In this document: one piece after another, positions 45,011-54,171 of the stretch
Layout of the letters: the number at the start of each line of letters is the position of its first letter
Numbering within the stretch: position 1 is the stretch's first letter
DNA from: Bacteroides faecium
GTDB lineage: Bacteria > Bacteroidota > Bacteroidia > Bacteroidales > Bacteroidaceae
Direction of reading: 5' to 3'
Assembly (NCBI RefSeq): GCF_012113595.1
Contig: NZ_CP050831.1
Coordinates: 992,001 to 1,056,000 of the forward strand
DNA length: 64,000 nt
Notes under the pieces: model-generated
Told to the model about the DNA's origin: nothing
The model's input: only the letters and a program-made list of their open reading frames with translations
Database searches by the model: none
Made by a program: the position numbers and the translations under genes

Positions 45011-45544
45011 TCATAAATTCCACTATAAGATCATTGCTCTTCATCGATTTCACCTAATTGTCGAAATGCCGATAAATAAGGAGATAGCGGGTGAAAGCAA
45101 GTGGTAAATTCAGGTAAAACAGAACATTCTCGGTTTCACCTTGTCTTTTCAAAATACCCCTTGAGCTAAAAACAATATCATTATAGCTAATCCGGATATG
45201 ATTATAGCAAATGAAAATATGCTTATAGCAAATCTGCTGTCAGGTATTAATAGACAATCCATCAGGTATTAACGGCCTGGATGTAAGGTATTAACACCTT
45301 GAGCTTCATCTACTAACACTTGAGTTGGTAGATCTATATATTCAACACATTGTATCTATATACTTACCACATTGAATCTATATATTCAGCACGGTGGCTC
45401 TATATGTTCAGCAATCGATATAAATAAATTTGAAAGGTGAAAGCAATAACGGGAGATTTTACCTTGATTTTTTCTACGCTTTCACCCGCTATCTCCTTAT
45501 TCATCCTTGTTTCAGATATAAGGTGAAACTGGTGGAATTTATGA
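45011..45544. mobile_element. 534-bp non-coding palindromic element with 95-bp arms
   Basis: Five blocks on the left match reverse complements on the right: TCATAAATTCCAC (45011/45532), TTTCACCT (45048/45521), a 28-bp block with one mismatch (45071-45098/45478-45505), AGGTAAAA (45112/45457) and TTTCACCTT (45134/45434). From the second block inward, the spacers on the two sides have identical lengths (15, 13 and 14 nt), so both arms are exactly 95 nt. The 291-bp centre holds repeat arrays. No gene is inside. A MITE-like remnant or a long structured RNA are the options I consider; I know of no described match. Confidence 0.75.
45161..45421. repeat. Three adjacent families of ~22-bp degenerate repeats
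   Basis: Family A (45161-45240) has four units headed TTATAGC(A/T)AAT at 20-21 nt spacing. Family B (45241-45333) has four units headed CAGGTATTAA at 22-25 nt spacing. Family C (45334-45421) has four units headed CTATATATTCA at exactly 22 nt. In each family a conserved head of about 11 nt is followed by a variable tail. No reading frame spans it, since 22 is not a multiple of three. It fills the loop of the palindromic element. Confidence 0.78.
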
Positions 45545-45658
45545 GTTTAAGATTCATGTTATACTTATGCGAATCAGTAATTGAGAACAAATGCTCATTC
45601 ATTTACGTGCGGTAATGAACTTAGTGATAATTTTAATTTGACTCATTCTTGTATGATA

Positions 45659-45970
45659 CTAAATATTTACACATACCAAATCAGTCTTCACAGTGGTATC
45701 ATACTCCCAATGGCGAGGCAATAAATAATGGTTACACTGCAAATACTCAACAAAAGAAAATGGATAAATTTCCATAGCAATATATCTTCCCCCAAGAGTT
45801 GTATATATTTCTTTGCTAAGCATCTGCGCATTACTCCCGGTAATAAATACTTTGTATTTCGAATCAGCCAAGCAACGAGCAAATTTCTCCCAACCTGCCA
45901 CATTTTGAACTTCATCCAAAGGGCAATACACTTCAGATATGTGCTGACAGATAAATACTTCGGTAAGCAT
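45659..45970 (-). pseudogene. Fragment of an AAA_14/DUF4143-type ATPase
   Basis: The minus-strand translation contains CPLDEVQNVAGWEKFAR, FITGSNAQMLS and TLGGRYIAMEIYPFSFVEYL, which are the Walker B, sensor and following segments of this ATPase family. The Walker A region and the whole DUF4143 domain are missing, and the frame ends soon after HWEYDTTVKTDLV. About 100 residues of a protein of some 380-450 remain, so this is a decayed gene. It resembles a different branch of the family from the intact ATPase at 36878. Confidence 0.8.
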
Positions 45971-46084
45971 TTCTTTTTTAAGCTACTACATTATGAAATA
46001 TAAATCGGAATGCCTATATATTTACAATAGCTAAAAAATAACAGCCGTTATTATTACCGTGGTGGAATTTAAAAAGAAAGAACT

Positions 46085-46168
46085 ATGAAATTTTATAATC
46101 GAAAGAAAGAACTGCAGAGATTAAATAAAACAATCTTCCAACGTCTTTTCGCAGATAATGAAAACTAA
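46085..46168 (+). pseudogene. N-terminal remnant of an ATPase gene
   Basis: A 27-codon frame begins MKFYNRKKELQRLNK, a stretch that matches the very start of archaeal-type AAA ATPases of Bacteroides, then diverges and stops. It is too short to be functional. Its orientation is opposite to the neighbouring fragment at 45659, so the two are probably ends of different genes or of a rearranged one. Confidence 0.6.
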
Positions 46169-46184
46169 ATACTTAGGAAATAAA

Positions 46185-46249
46185 ATGCGGAGAATAAGAC
46201 ATATTTTCTCCGCATATATTGCGGAGAATAACAGTATTATTCTCCGCAA
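46185..46249. repeat. Two TGCGGAGAA palindromes beside the Fic gene
   Basis: The first is ATGCGGAGAA/TTCTCCGCAT (46185-46215, 11-nt loop). The second is TTGCGGAGAATAA/TTATTCTCCGCAA (46219-46249, 5-nt loop); both are perfect. They form four alternating copies of TGCGGAGAA and begin 7 nt past the Fic stop codon. Lack of a T-run argues against simple terminators. Confidence 0.82.
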
Positions 46250-46255
46250 ATACTT

Positions 46256-47359
46256 TTATAGAGCCAATTCATAGTTAGTACTTCGTCCGCCTTCATCCAT
46301 TTTACGTAATATTCCTTTATTTATTAAATCCTGTATATCACGCAACGCAGTGTCAGGAGAACATTTTGTGATTTTTCCCCATTTGGAAGAAGTCAGCTTT
46401 CCATCGAAACCATCCCAAAGCATATTCACCATCCTTATCTGCCGTTCGTTCATCGAAATCTCCCGATGCTTATCCCAAAAGGTTGCTTTCTGTAGAATTG
46501 TACGAATTGATTTTTCAGTATCAAGCAATGCAGCTTCCAAACAATCGAGAAACCATTCAAGCCAGGCAGTTATAGCCAAATCACCCTTTTGTGTTTTCTC
46601 CAATATTTCATAATATCCTTTACGCTGCTTCCGTATTTCAGCAGACATACTATAGAAACGATGTGGCATTTCATCTGCACGAGCCAAAAACAGATCGGTT
46701 ATCGTTCGGGATATACGTCCATTTCCATCATCAAAGGGATGAATGGTAACAAACCACAAGTGAGCAATAGCTGCTTTCAATACCGAATCTATCTTTTGGC
46801 TGTCATTTGCCCAAGCTAAAAACACACTCATCTCATGAGGCACATTATTTGAATCAGGTGCCTGATAATGAATTCTCTCTTTTCCCATTGCACCCGATAT
46901 AACTTGCATCGGTTCCGCACCTTGTCGCCAATCAGCAACTGTTATTTTATATGTACCGCTTCGTCCTGTAGGAAACAAAGCAGCATGCCAGTCAAAAAGA
47001 CGTTCATCTGTCAATGGTTTCATATAGTTTTGAGTAGCGTCTATCATTACTTGTACTACGCCGTCCACATAACGATCCGCATCTGGCAATCCTTCTATTT
47101 CTATTCCCAAATGGCGAGCTACAGAAGAACGTACTTGATCAACATTCAATATTTCTCCTTCTATTTCTGATGATTTTGTGATATCAGACGTTAGCGCATC
47201 AAGCATAGCACTGTTTTTTAGCTCAAACCCCAATGCGCTCATTTTACCTACAAGTTTACCTTGCAAGCCCCGGACTCTACCTAATTTATAAGATAGCTTT
47301 GAGTCATTCCAAGTAAAAAACGGCCAGTCTTCTCGTTGCCAAATATAGATGCATTCCAT
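46256..47359 (-). CDS. Fic family protein (probable AMP-transferase)
   Basis: A 367-residue protein from the preferred start MECIYIWQRED; an ATG at 47422 is in frame but lies upstream of a palindromic control-like region. A DUF4172-type N-terminal domain leads to the inhibitory-helix motif SSEIEG (S/T-x-x-x-E-G), which marks an autoinhibited class. The Fic catalytic motif HPFDDGNGRISR is complete. The C-terminal 70 residues form a winged helix (SPDTALRDIQDLINKGIL). Fic proteins transfer AMP (or another group) to target proteins and may autoregulate. No toxin-antitoxin partner gene lies next to it, which fits self-inhibition. GGAG of the upstream repeat may serve as its ribosome-binding site. 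Confidence 0.9.
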   Translation of the reverse strand: MECIYIWQREDWPFFTWNDSKLSYKLGRVRGLQGKLVGKMSALGFELKNSAMLDALTSDITKSSEIEGEILNVDQVRSSVARHLGIEIEGLPDADRYVDGVVQVMIDATQNYMKPLTDERLFDWHAALFPTGRSGTYKITVADWRQGAEPMQVISGAMGKERIHYQAPDSNNVPHEMSVFLAWANDSQKIDSVLKAAIAHLWFVTIHPFDDGNGRISRTITDLFLARADEMPHRFYSMSAEIRKQRKGYYEILEKTQKGDLAITAWLEWFLDCLEAALLDTEKSIRTILQKATFWDKHREISMNERQIRMVNMLWDGFDGKLTSSKWGKITKCSPDTALRDIQDLINKGILRKMDEGGRSTNYELAL

Positions 47360-47360
47360 A

Positions 47361-47379
47361 TTCTCCGTATATTTTGCGG
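47361..47379 (-). promoter_or_regulatory. Degenerate TGCGG palindrome covering the Fic ribosome-binding site
   Basis: TTCTCCG and TGCGG on the plus strand flank a short AT-rich spacer directly before the Fic start codon. On the minus strand the same bases give CGGAGAAT just before ATG, so the repeat doubles as a Shine-Dalgarno-like sequence. Confidence 0.5.
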
Positions 47380-47618
47380 TAAATATAATCATAATATTCT
47401 GCATCAGAAAAATAAAGCACATCCTTTCTTTTTATAAGCAGACAGCTCGTTTTAGTAGAGAATAAGATAGACGAACAAAATATAGATACATCTAATCTTC
47501 ATATCAATAAGCACATTCATTTATAGTATTTCAGTATGATATCAAAGAGGTTACATCACTCTTTTTACTCATTATTATGCTTTTTGTTAATTTTGTATTA
47601 GTATTTGATAAAATTATA

Positions 47619-47650
47619 TTTGTCCCTCGTACTAAACCACCCTACCTTTG
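47619..47650 (+). promoter_or_regulatory. Promoter of the large lipoprotein gene
   Basis: TTTG (47619-47622) and TACCTTTG (47643-47650) are exactly 20 nt apart and lie 35 nt before the start codon. It is the only clear promoter before the PUL 2 genes up to the first SusC. Confidence 0.8.
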
Positions 47651-47685
47651 CTCCCAGATATCAAACAATATAAAATTATATATCA

Positions 47686-49098
47686 ATGAAAAACAAATTA
47701 TTTTATCTTATTAGTGTAGCATGCTTCTTGAGCTACACAAGTACATTTACTTCTTGCGTAAACGGTGTCGACGACGAATACCTCGAACAAAAACTAGATG
47801 GTAGTGAAAATAACAAAAAGGGCGAGGAACTCCCCGATTTGAATGGAGACTATAGTATAGAAGGTGACTTCGATCTGGAAATGATTTGCAATGGCGAAGT
47901 GCTTGAAGGGAAAAAAGTGATTCTGACTGTGGACGAGAAGAACGAAACAGCTTCTTTTACATTCGCAGCAGCCCAAACTGACCTTGAAACGGTGATTGCG
48001 ACTTCAATACCGGGTGGCATGGGTGGTCTGGTTTCAGGATGGGGACTCAAATACACAGGCAACAGTCCGGTTCCAGGAGTGAAAGAGATTATTGTAGCTA
48101 ATGTTCCTTTATACAGAAACGGGCCAGATTATTATATATTTGAAGGCGAAAATAAAGGTGAAACATATGACATGACCTTCAAGGGCAATATTGATGGTGA
48201 TAAAATGACAGTTAACTTTAACTATGTACTGAAAAATGATAAGTTAGTTGGTACGTGGGATCTTGCAGATGTTATGAACAAAAACAGCAACGACAACTCA
48301 CCGGAATTTTCTCCTTTATGGCTTGACTGGGATTCTAATGTAGAAGTTGATTTAGGAAGTATTCAAATAGAACTACTCGGTCGCCCCATGGATATTCCTG
48401 TTAAAGGAAAGATGAATGGCTTATTCGTCTTATTAACAGGTAATATGAGTCCTATGATTATGAATCTAGTTGCTGGTGTAAACTTAGGCGTCGAAGACAT
48501 AATAAAGAACATGCTACAAAGCGTTACTGCCGAATTAAACGGAAACATGTATGCTATTTATTCATATAGTAATGACTTCACCAAGCCAGAATGGAGTGGC
48601 CCTGAAGGTATGCCGCACAATTATATGCGTTACTTCTACGACCGCGAAAAACCGGACGAAAAAATCTATATAGAAGTTAATCCAAGCGTTCTTATCAGTC
48701 TTATTAAGAGCCTGGCAGCTACTGCAACCAGAAGTACTCGTGCCGATCTTCGCGATGTTGCCAAAGAGTTGATTACATCACTAGTTCCTCTCCTTGAGGA
48801 CGGTATTCCTTGCGAATATAAACTTGAAGGTGACAACATGACAATTAATATTGATGGAGTTGTAATGAGAGATATTTTAATCAAGTTAATGGTAGTGCTC
48901 AATGATCCGGATGTACAAAGCGTTCTTGAAGGCCCACTTTCCAGCTTAGGAGATCAAAAAGAGATGGTAAAAAAACTATTTAAAAATCTTCCATATGCCT
49001 TAAAATATCATGACGGTGACAACGAATCAAATTATACAGGTGAATGTAAATACGTTAAAATCGGCCTGAAACTTGTAAAAGCAAAAGCTGCAAACTAA
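47686..49098 (+). CDS. Large lipoprotein, DUF4925-like
   Basis: A 470-residue lipoprotein (lipobox FTSC, Cys24) followed by an acidic linker. The body has alternating beta-rich sections (about 50-165, with YDMTFKGNIDGDKMTVNFNY, and about 165-300) and a helical middle (about 315-370) before a C-terminal beta region. This resembles the DUF4925 family of Bacteroides lipoproteins; no function is established that I know of. It has its own strong promoter and precedes the first SusC gene by 220 nt, separated by a hairpin. A surface or periplasmic role in PUL 2 is possible but unproven. Confidence 0.65.
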   Translation: MKNKLFYLISVACFLSYTSTFTSCVNGVDDEYLEQKLDGSENNKKGEELPDLNGDYSIEGDFDLEMICNGEVLEGKKVILTVDEKNETASFTFAAAQTDLETVIATSIPGGMGGLVSGWGLKYTGNSPVPGVKEIIVANVPLYRNGPDYYIFEGENKGETYDMTFKGNIDGDKMTVNFNYVLKNDKLVGTWDLADVMNKNSNDNSPEFSPLWLDWDSNVEVDLGSIQIELLGRPMDIPVKGKMNGLFVLLTGNMSPMIMNLVAGVNLGVEDIIKNMLQSVTAELNGNMYAIYSYSNDFTKPEWSGPEGMPHNYMRYFYDREKPDEKIYIEVNPSVLISLIKSLAATATRSTRADLRDVAKELITSLVPLLEDGIPCEYKLEGDNMTINIDGVVMRDILIKLMVVLNDPDVQSVLEGPLSSLGDQKEMVKKLFKNLPYALKYHDGDNESNYTGECKYVKIGLKLVKAKAAN

Positions 49099-49168
49099 TA
49101 TAAGACTAAGGAAAAAGAGGGTTTCAGGAAAGCATCACTATTATTTTACCACTGAAAGCAAAGAATGA

Positions 49169-49195
49169 ATGGAGAGAATCAAAAATACTCTCCAT
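49169..49195 (+). terminator. Hairpin between the lipoprotein and SusC genes
   Basis: ATGGAGAG pairs with CTCTCCAT; outer GAAAGC/GCTTTC bases can extend the stem with a bulge. It could end the lipoprotein transcript or attenuate read-through into SusC. Confidence 0.5.
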
Positions 49196-49318
49196 GCTTT
49201 CAATTTGCGTCTTACAGACAGAGGGCACATTGCCGTCAGTTATTCGATGTAAATAAGATAAGAGTGAACCACTTGCAAAAACTCTATAGAAACAGTATAT
49301 GTTTAATACCCAAGTATT

Positions 49319-52300
49319 ATGAAAAAAAGATTTTATATATTCTTTATATTATGCCTATTTGCCCTTTCCGGTTTTGCCCAGAATATAAAGGTGACAGGTG
49401 TAGTAACCGAAGCATCGACCAATGAACCGATGCCGGGAGTTACCGTCCAGGTGAAAGGAACCACCAACGGAACCATCACCAATATTGATGGTCAATACAC
49501 TATCGATGCGAAGATGAACGACATTCTCGTCTTCTCGACCATTGGCATGAAAACCATTGAAAAGCAGATTACCTCTAACGCCCCCATCAACGTAACGATG
49601 GCGGAAGATAATGTACAACTGGATCAGGTAGTTGTTATCGGTTACGGTACAGTCAAGAAAAGTCATCTTTCGGGAGCGGTAAGTTCTGTAGGGACAAAAG
49701 AGCTGAACGGAGATGTGGCAACCACTGCCGCTACCGCTTTGCAAGGAAAAATTGCTGGTGTGACGGTAATGAGTTCAAGCGGTAACCCGAACGACGGAAC
49801 CACTATCAATGTACGCGGTATCAGCTCATTGTCAAACAATGCTCCGCTATTCGTAGTAGACGGTGCTTTTGGTGACATCAATATGGTAGACCCGAACGAC
49901 ATTCAATCTATCGAAGTGCTGAAAGATGCGGCTGCGGCTGCCATCTACGGTTCTCGTGCAGCAGGTGGTGTGGTACTAATTACCACCAAAGGCGGACGCA
50001 AAGAGATGCCGACCAAAGTGGATGTGAACTTCTTCACAGGTATTCAGCAAAACGCTAAAAAGCTGAATGTACTGAACGGTGAACAATACAGCCGCTTTGC
50101 AAGCTATTACGGCATGGCAGCCGATGGGTACGGCTCTGAAACCGACGCAACACCCTTCATCGGTGAAGGCACAGACTGGCAAGACATTATGTTGAACACT
50201 GCTATGGTCTACAAAGCAAACGTATCCGTCACCGGCGGTTCTAAAAATGCGTCGTTCAGCGCTTCGGGCGGGTATCTGAATAAAGATGGTATTATGCGCA
50301 ACACCAGCCACGAGTCATATAACATCCGGTTGAAAAGCGACTTCAGTTTCCTTAACAACCGTGTGACGATGGGCGAATCATTAATTATCCGTCTTGCAGA
50401 AGGTAAAGGCGGCACAGATCAGGACACAATGAACGGGCTTCTGCGTTTCCCTACTGTCATTCCCGTATTCGATCCACAGAACCCTACCGGTTGGGGAACA
50501 TCTACGGACATCAACTTGCCGAACCCTTATGCAATCTCTGAAATCAATGATATTTCGAGTGAAAGCACCCAAATTTTCCTGAACGCTTATCTTCAGGCTG
50601 AAATCATCAACGGACTGAAATACAAATTGAACCTAGGCTTGAGAAGAAATCATACGAAGAACCGCAATTATCAAGATGTATACGATTTGGGGACTTACGG
50701 TATCAACGAAGCTCCGGACCTTTCGGAAAGTTTTTCCAGCTTCGACTCGTGGGTACTTGAAAACACATTGAACTATGACCGCACATTCGGCAAACATACT
50801 ATTTCGGCAATGGCGGGTTATTCTGCACAGAAAGACAAGAGCTACGGTCTGAATGGCAGCAACTCAGACCTACCCAAATACATTGACACAATGACCGGTA
50901 ACGTGCTTACCATGAAAGCAAGCAGTTCAATCTACGAACAGGCACTGGTTTCTCTCTTCGGACGTGTAATGTACTCTTACGATGACCGTTATCTGTTCTC
51001 TGCTTCAATCCGCCGCGACGGTTCTTCACGCTTTAAGGACGGACATCGCTTCGGCAGCTTCCCTTCCGTATCTGTAGGATGGAACATCAACCGCGAGAAA
51101 TTCTTCCGTCCATTGGAAAACATCTTCGACCAGGTGAAACTGCGTCTGAGTTATGGTAAGCTGGGTAACCAGGAAATAGACAGCTATTATCCTACGCAGA
51201 GTGTGGTAAGCGATGGTATGAACTACTTGCAAGGCAACAGCATCTGGTTTGGTTCAATACCTTTCGTAAATGCCGTATCACCGGACGATCTGACATGGGA
51301 AAATACAGAAACCTATAACGTAGGTTTGGACGTAACCTTGCTAAACGGTCGACTGGCACTGACTGCCGATGCTTACATCAAAAATACAAATAATGTACTG
51401 TTGCCCATTCCTTACGCATCTTCAACAGGTATCAGCGGACTATCTATCCAGAATGCAGGTCAAGTGCAAAATAAGGGTATCGAAGTATCAGCCACATGGC
51501 GCAGTACCATCGGCGACAAAGTAAACTACTACATCGGTGCCAACATGAGCACGGCAAGCAATCAAGTGACTGAAATCACCGCAGGTGGAAAATACATGTC
51601 CATTGCGGGTTATTCTGCTCACGGAGCGGGCGGACGCGGTATCAACATGTTCAAGAAAGGCCACTCCATGTCTTACTTCAACTTGATTGAAACAGACGGA
51701 ATCTTCCGCAGCATGGAAGAAATTGAAAACTACAAGAACAGATACGGTGAATTGATTCAGCCAGGTGCACAGGTAGGCGATGTACGCTACAAAGACTGGA
51801 ACGGCGATGGCAAGATCGACGAAAACGACCAGCACGATGTGGGCAGCCCGCTTCCTAATTTCACCTTCGGTCTGAGACTGGGCGGCGATTGGAACAATTT
51901 TGACCTCAACATCTTTATCGACGGTGTGGCAGGTAACAAGATTTACAACTACCCCCGCTATTGTCTCGAATCGGGTGCGTTCAACGGTAACCTGAGCACG
52001 GACGTTGCTAACTCTTGGAGACCGGACAACCAGAACACCGATATGCCCCGCTTCTCTAAGATAGACGGTACGGACAACAAGCTGGCTTATACCGACAGAT
52101 GGCTGGAAAACGGTTCGTATGTACGCTTGAAAACAATCGACTTAGGTTATACTTTCCCCAAACAATGGTTACAGAAAGCAATGATCCAGAATCTGCGTCT
52201 CTACGTGTCTATGGAGAACCTGCTTACATTGAGCAAATATAAAGGCTATACCCCCGACTTGGGCGAAAGTGCTTCTACCGGTGTGAGCTACAATGTGTTC

Positions 52301-52372
52301 TCGAGAGGAATCGACCAGGGACGCTACCCCATCCCGCGTACATTCTCATTCGGCATCCAGTTAGCTTTATAA
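49319..52372 (+). CDS. SusC-like TonB-dependent transporter (PUL 2, first copy)
   Basis: A 1017-residue outer-membrane transporter. It has a signal peptide (1-20), a carboxypeptidase regulatory-like domain (about 23-95), the SusC signature QVVVIGYGTVKKSHLSGAVSS (first 20 residues from about 103), a plug and a barrel ending FSFGIQLAL. It is closely related to the SusC gene at 59846, with long identical stretches such as LKDAAAAAIYGSRAAGG, FFTG and FSRGIDQGRYP. No canonical promoter is seen just upstream, so expression may depend on an activator or on read-through from the lipoprotein gene. Confidence 0.95.
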   Translation: MKKRFYIFFILCLFALSGFAQNIKVTGVVTEASTNEPMPGVTVQVKGTTNGTITNIDGQYTIDAKMNDILVFSTIGMKTIEKQITSNAPINVTMAEDNVQLDQVVVIGYGTVKKSHLSGAVSSVGTKELNGDVATTAATALQGKIAGVTVMSSSGNPNDGTTINVRGISSLSNNAPLFVVDGAFGDINMVDPNDIQSIEVLKDAAAAAIYGSRAAGGVVLITTKGGRKEMPTKVDVNFFTGIQQNAKKLNVLNGEQYSRFASYYGMAADGYGSETDATPFIGEGTDWQDIMLNTAMVYKANVSVTGGSKNASFSASGGYLNKDGIMRNTSHESYNIRLKSDFSFLNNRVTMGESLIIRLAEGKGGTDQDTMNGLLRFPTVIPVFDPQNPTGWGTSTDINLPNPYAISEINDISSESTQIFLNAYLQAEIINGLKYKLNLGLRRNHTKNRNYQDVYDLGTYGINEAPDLSESFSSFDSWVLENTLNYDRTFGKHTISAMAGYSAQKDKSYGLNGSNSDLPKYIDTMTGNVLTMKASSSIYEQALVSLFGRVMYSYDDRYLFSASIRRDGSSRFKDGHRFGSFPSVSVGWNINREKFFRPLENIFDQVKLRLSYGKLGNQEIDSYYPTQSVVSDGMNYLQGNSIWFGSIPFVNAVSPDDLTWENTETYNVGLDVTLLNGRLALTADAYIKNTNNVLLPIPYASSTGISGLSIQNAGQVQNKGIEVSATWRSTIGDKVNYYIGANMSTASNQVTEITAGGKYMSIAGYSAHGAGGRGINMFKKGHSMSYFNLIETDGIFRSMEEIENYKNRYGELIQPGAQVGDVRYKDWNGDGKIDENDQHDVGSPLPNFTFGLRLGGDWNNFDLNIFIDGVAGNKIYNYPRYCLESGAFNGNLSTDVANSWRPDNQNTDMPRFSKIDGTDNKLAYTDRWLENGSYVRLKTIDLGYTFPKQWLQKAMIQNLRLYVSMENLLTLSKYKGYTPDLGESASTGVSYNVFSRGIDQGRYPIPRTFSFGIQLAL

Positions 52373-52405
52373 TACACTAAGATTAATACACTGAAAAATT
52401 AAAAT

Positions 52406-54145
52406 ATGAAAAAGAATTGGTTATCATATATGCTTGTATCAGCTCTCCTGTCGGGAGCGCTGACCTCATGCAGCGACTCTTTTCTGGATCTGAAAGACCG
52501 GAACCACTTTACCAACGAAAACTTCTGGCAGAATAAGGCAGATGCGGAAAGCGCACTGGCTACAGCTTATTCGCCTATCAAATACCAGATGAACGGATAT
52601 TACGGTGCATTCGACGGATGGCTCAACCTCAACAGCCGTGGAGACGATATCTTCACGATATTGAATGAGGAAGCCAGTATGTGGGACATTGCCAATTTTC
52701 AAAACTCGGCAACAACAGGAAATGACCCGTATGGTGCACTTTATTCCGGCATACAGCGTGCCAACATTGTATTGAAATACATCGACGATGTTCCGGCAAG
52801 CGGCATCACCGAAAGCGACCGCATCACAATCAAAGGCGAAGCCTTGACACTGAGAGCCTACCAGTATTTCCTGCTGGTGAACAATTACGGAGATGTACCT
52901 TTGCGTCTGGTTCCGTCTAGTGAAGACGACCCCAACAAAACCGCTTCTCCCGCAGCCGAAGTCTGGCAGCAGATCGAAAAAGACCTGCTCACCGCAATCA
53001 ACGATGGCAACCTGCCCGAAAACCGTCCTGCCGAACAAAAAGGGCGCATCGAGAAAGGTGCGGCAATTGCCATACTCGGAAAGGTATATGTATCACAATA
53101 TAAGTATAAGGAAGCCAAAGAACTATTGAAAGGTTTCATCAACTCTTCCTACAGTCACTTCGGCACAACCGGTAAGCGTTATCAGTTGATGGAAAACTTT
53201 GTCGACAACTTTACCACTGCCAACGAAAACAATGCCGAGTCTGTATTTGAGTTACAATACAGCAGCGATGGCGACTTGACATGGGGTAACGAAAGCGGCA
53301 TCAATCTGGGTAGCTCGCTGGCACAATTCATTGGCCCTGCCAAATCGGGCGGATGGGCGAAGTTGATGCCTTCCGCATTCCTTGTCAGTGAATTTACCGA
53401 AGAAACACGCGGTAACAGACCAACAATTCAAGACGAAAACGGCGATTGGGTGACAAATCCGGATAAAAAAGCACAGCCGGATTCCAAATACGACAAGCGC
53501 ATCTATGCCAGCCTGTTCTTCACTCCTGATGAATATGGAGACTGGGTTTCGGAAGAGAACGGCTGGTATGACGGAAAATTCTACGGTGGTCTTTTCACTA
53601 TGGACGATCTTTGGACCGGTAATGCCTCCAAAATGGCTGGCGGCGCTCCGATCTTCAATGTCAGACAAGCAAGTGGTGGTGCTCAAGTCGGTAAATTCCT
53701 TTTGAAGAAATACACCGCTCACTATGTAAAATCAAAGAGTGCCGACAACATGGGTAATCCGGAAGGAAAAGCCAACAATGTACGCATCATCCGTTTTGCA
53801 GAAGTGCTGCTGCTCTATGCCGAAGCATGCGCAAAAGAAGGGGATGTAGTAGAAGCCAACTGGGCACTCAACCAGATCCGCCAAAGAGCAGGCTTACCGG
53901 AGAAAGAATGCGCACAAAGCGAACTGATGAAAGAGATTGAACATCAATGCCTGCTCGAGTTCTTTGGTGAAGGTCACCGTTTCGACGATTTGAAACGCTG
54001 GTATTCAACCCTACAGATTCAGGCGATATTTAAGGAAAATGACAAACAGGGAGCTTCCAACTTTAGAGAAAAGCATAAATATTATCCTATTCCGGCAGGG
54101 GAAATCAACAACTCATCTGTGGAACAGAATAGTTTATGGAAATAA
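52406..54145 (+). CDS. SusD-like glycan-binding lipoprotein (PUL 2, first copy)
   Basis: A 579-residue lipoprotein (lipobox ALTSC, Cys22) with typical RagB/SusD regions: FLDLKDRNHFTNENFW, LTLRAYQYFLLVNNYGDVPL, IRFAEVLLLYAEACAKEG, NQIRQRAGLP, LLEFFGEGHRFDDLKRW and the terminal YYPIPAGEINNSSVEQNS. It lies 33 nt after its SusC partner. It closely resembles the SusD gene that begins at 62950, as do their SusC partners. Confidence 0.95.
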   Translation: MKKNWLSYMLVSALLSGALTSCSDSFLDLKDRNHFTNENFWQNKADAESALATAYSPIKYQMNGYYGAFDGWLNLNSRGDDIFTILNEEASMWDIANFQNSATTGNDPYGALYSGIQRANIVLKYIDDVPASGITESDRITIKGEALTLRAYQYFLLVNNYGDVPLRLVPSSEDDPNKTASPAAEVWQQIEKDLLTAINDGNLPENRPAEQKGRIEKGAAIAILGKVYVSQYKYKEAKELLKGFINSSYSHFGTTGKRYQLMENFVDNFTTANENNAESVFELQYSSDGDLTWGNESGINLGSSLAQFIGPAKSGGWAKLMPSAFLVSEFTEETRGNRPTIQDENGDWVTNPDKKAQPDSKYDKRIYASLFFTPDEYGDWVSEENGWYDGKFYGGLFTMDDLWTGNASKMAGGAPIFNVRQASGGAQVGKFLLKKYTAHYVKSKSADNMGNPEGKANNVRIIRFAEVLLLYAEACAKEGDVVEANWALNQIRQRAGLPEKECAQSELMKEIEHQCLLEFFGEGHRFDDLKRWYSTLQIQAIFKENDKQGASNFREKHKYYPIPAGEINNSSVEQNSLWK

Positions 54146-54171
54146 TTAGAAAAACTATAAGAAAAGAATTT

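Noticed and set aside
45161..45421. Possible CRISPR array
   Set aside because: Units are degenerate, only about 22 nt apart, belong to three families, and show no identical repeat of normal length with unique spacers; no cas genes are near.
45430..45615. A 61-codon open frame across the right arm of the palindromic element
   Set aside because: It crosses the inverted arm and unrelated sequence, has no recognisable ribosome-binding site and no family resemblance; the arm constraint explains the sequence better.
49165..49425. Open frame overlapping the first SusC start
   Set aside because: It overlaps the hairpin and the SusC signal peptide in another frame and has no family features.
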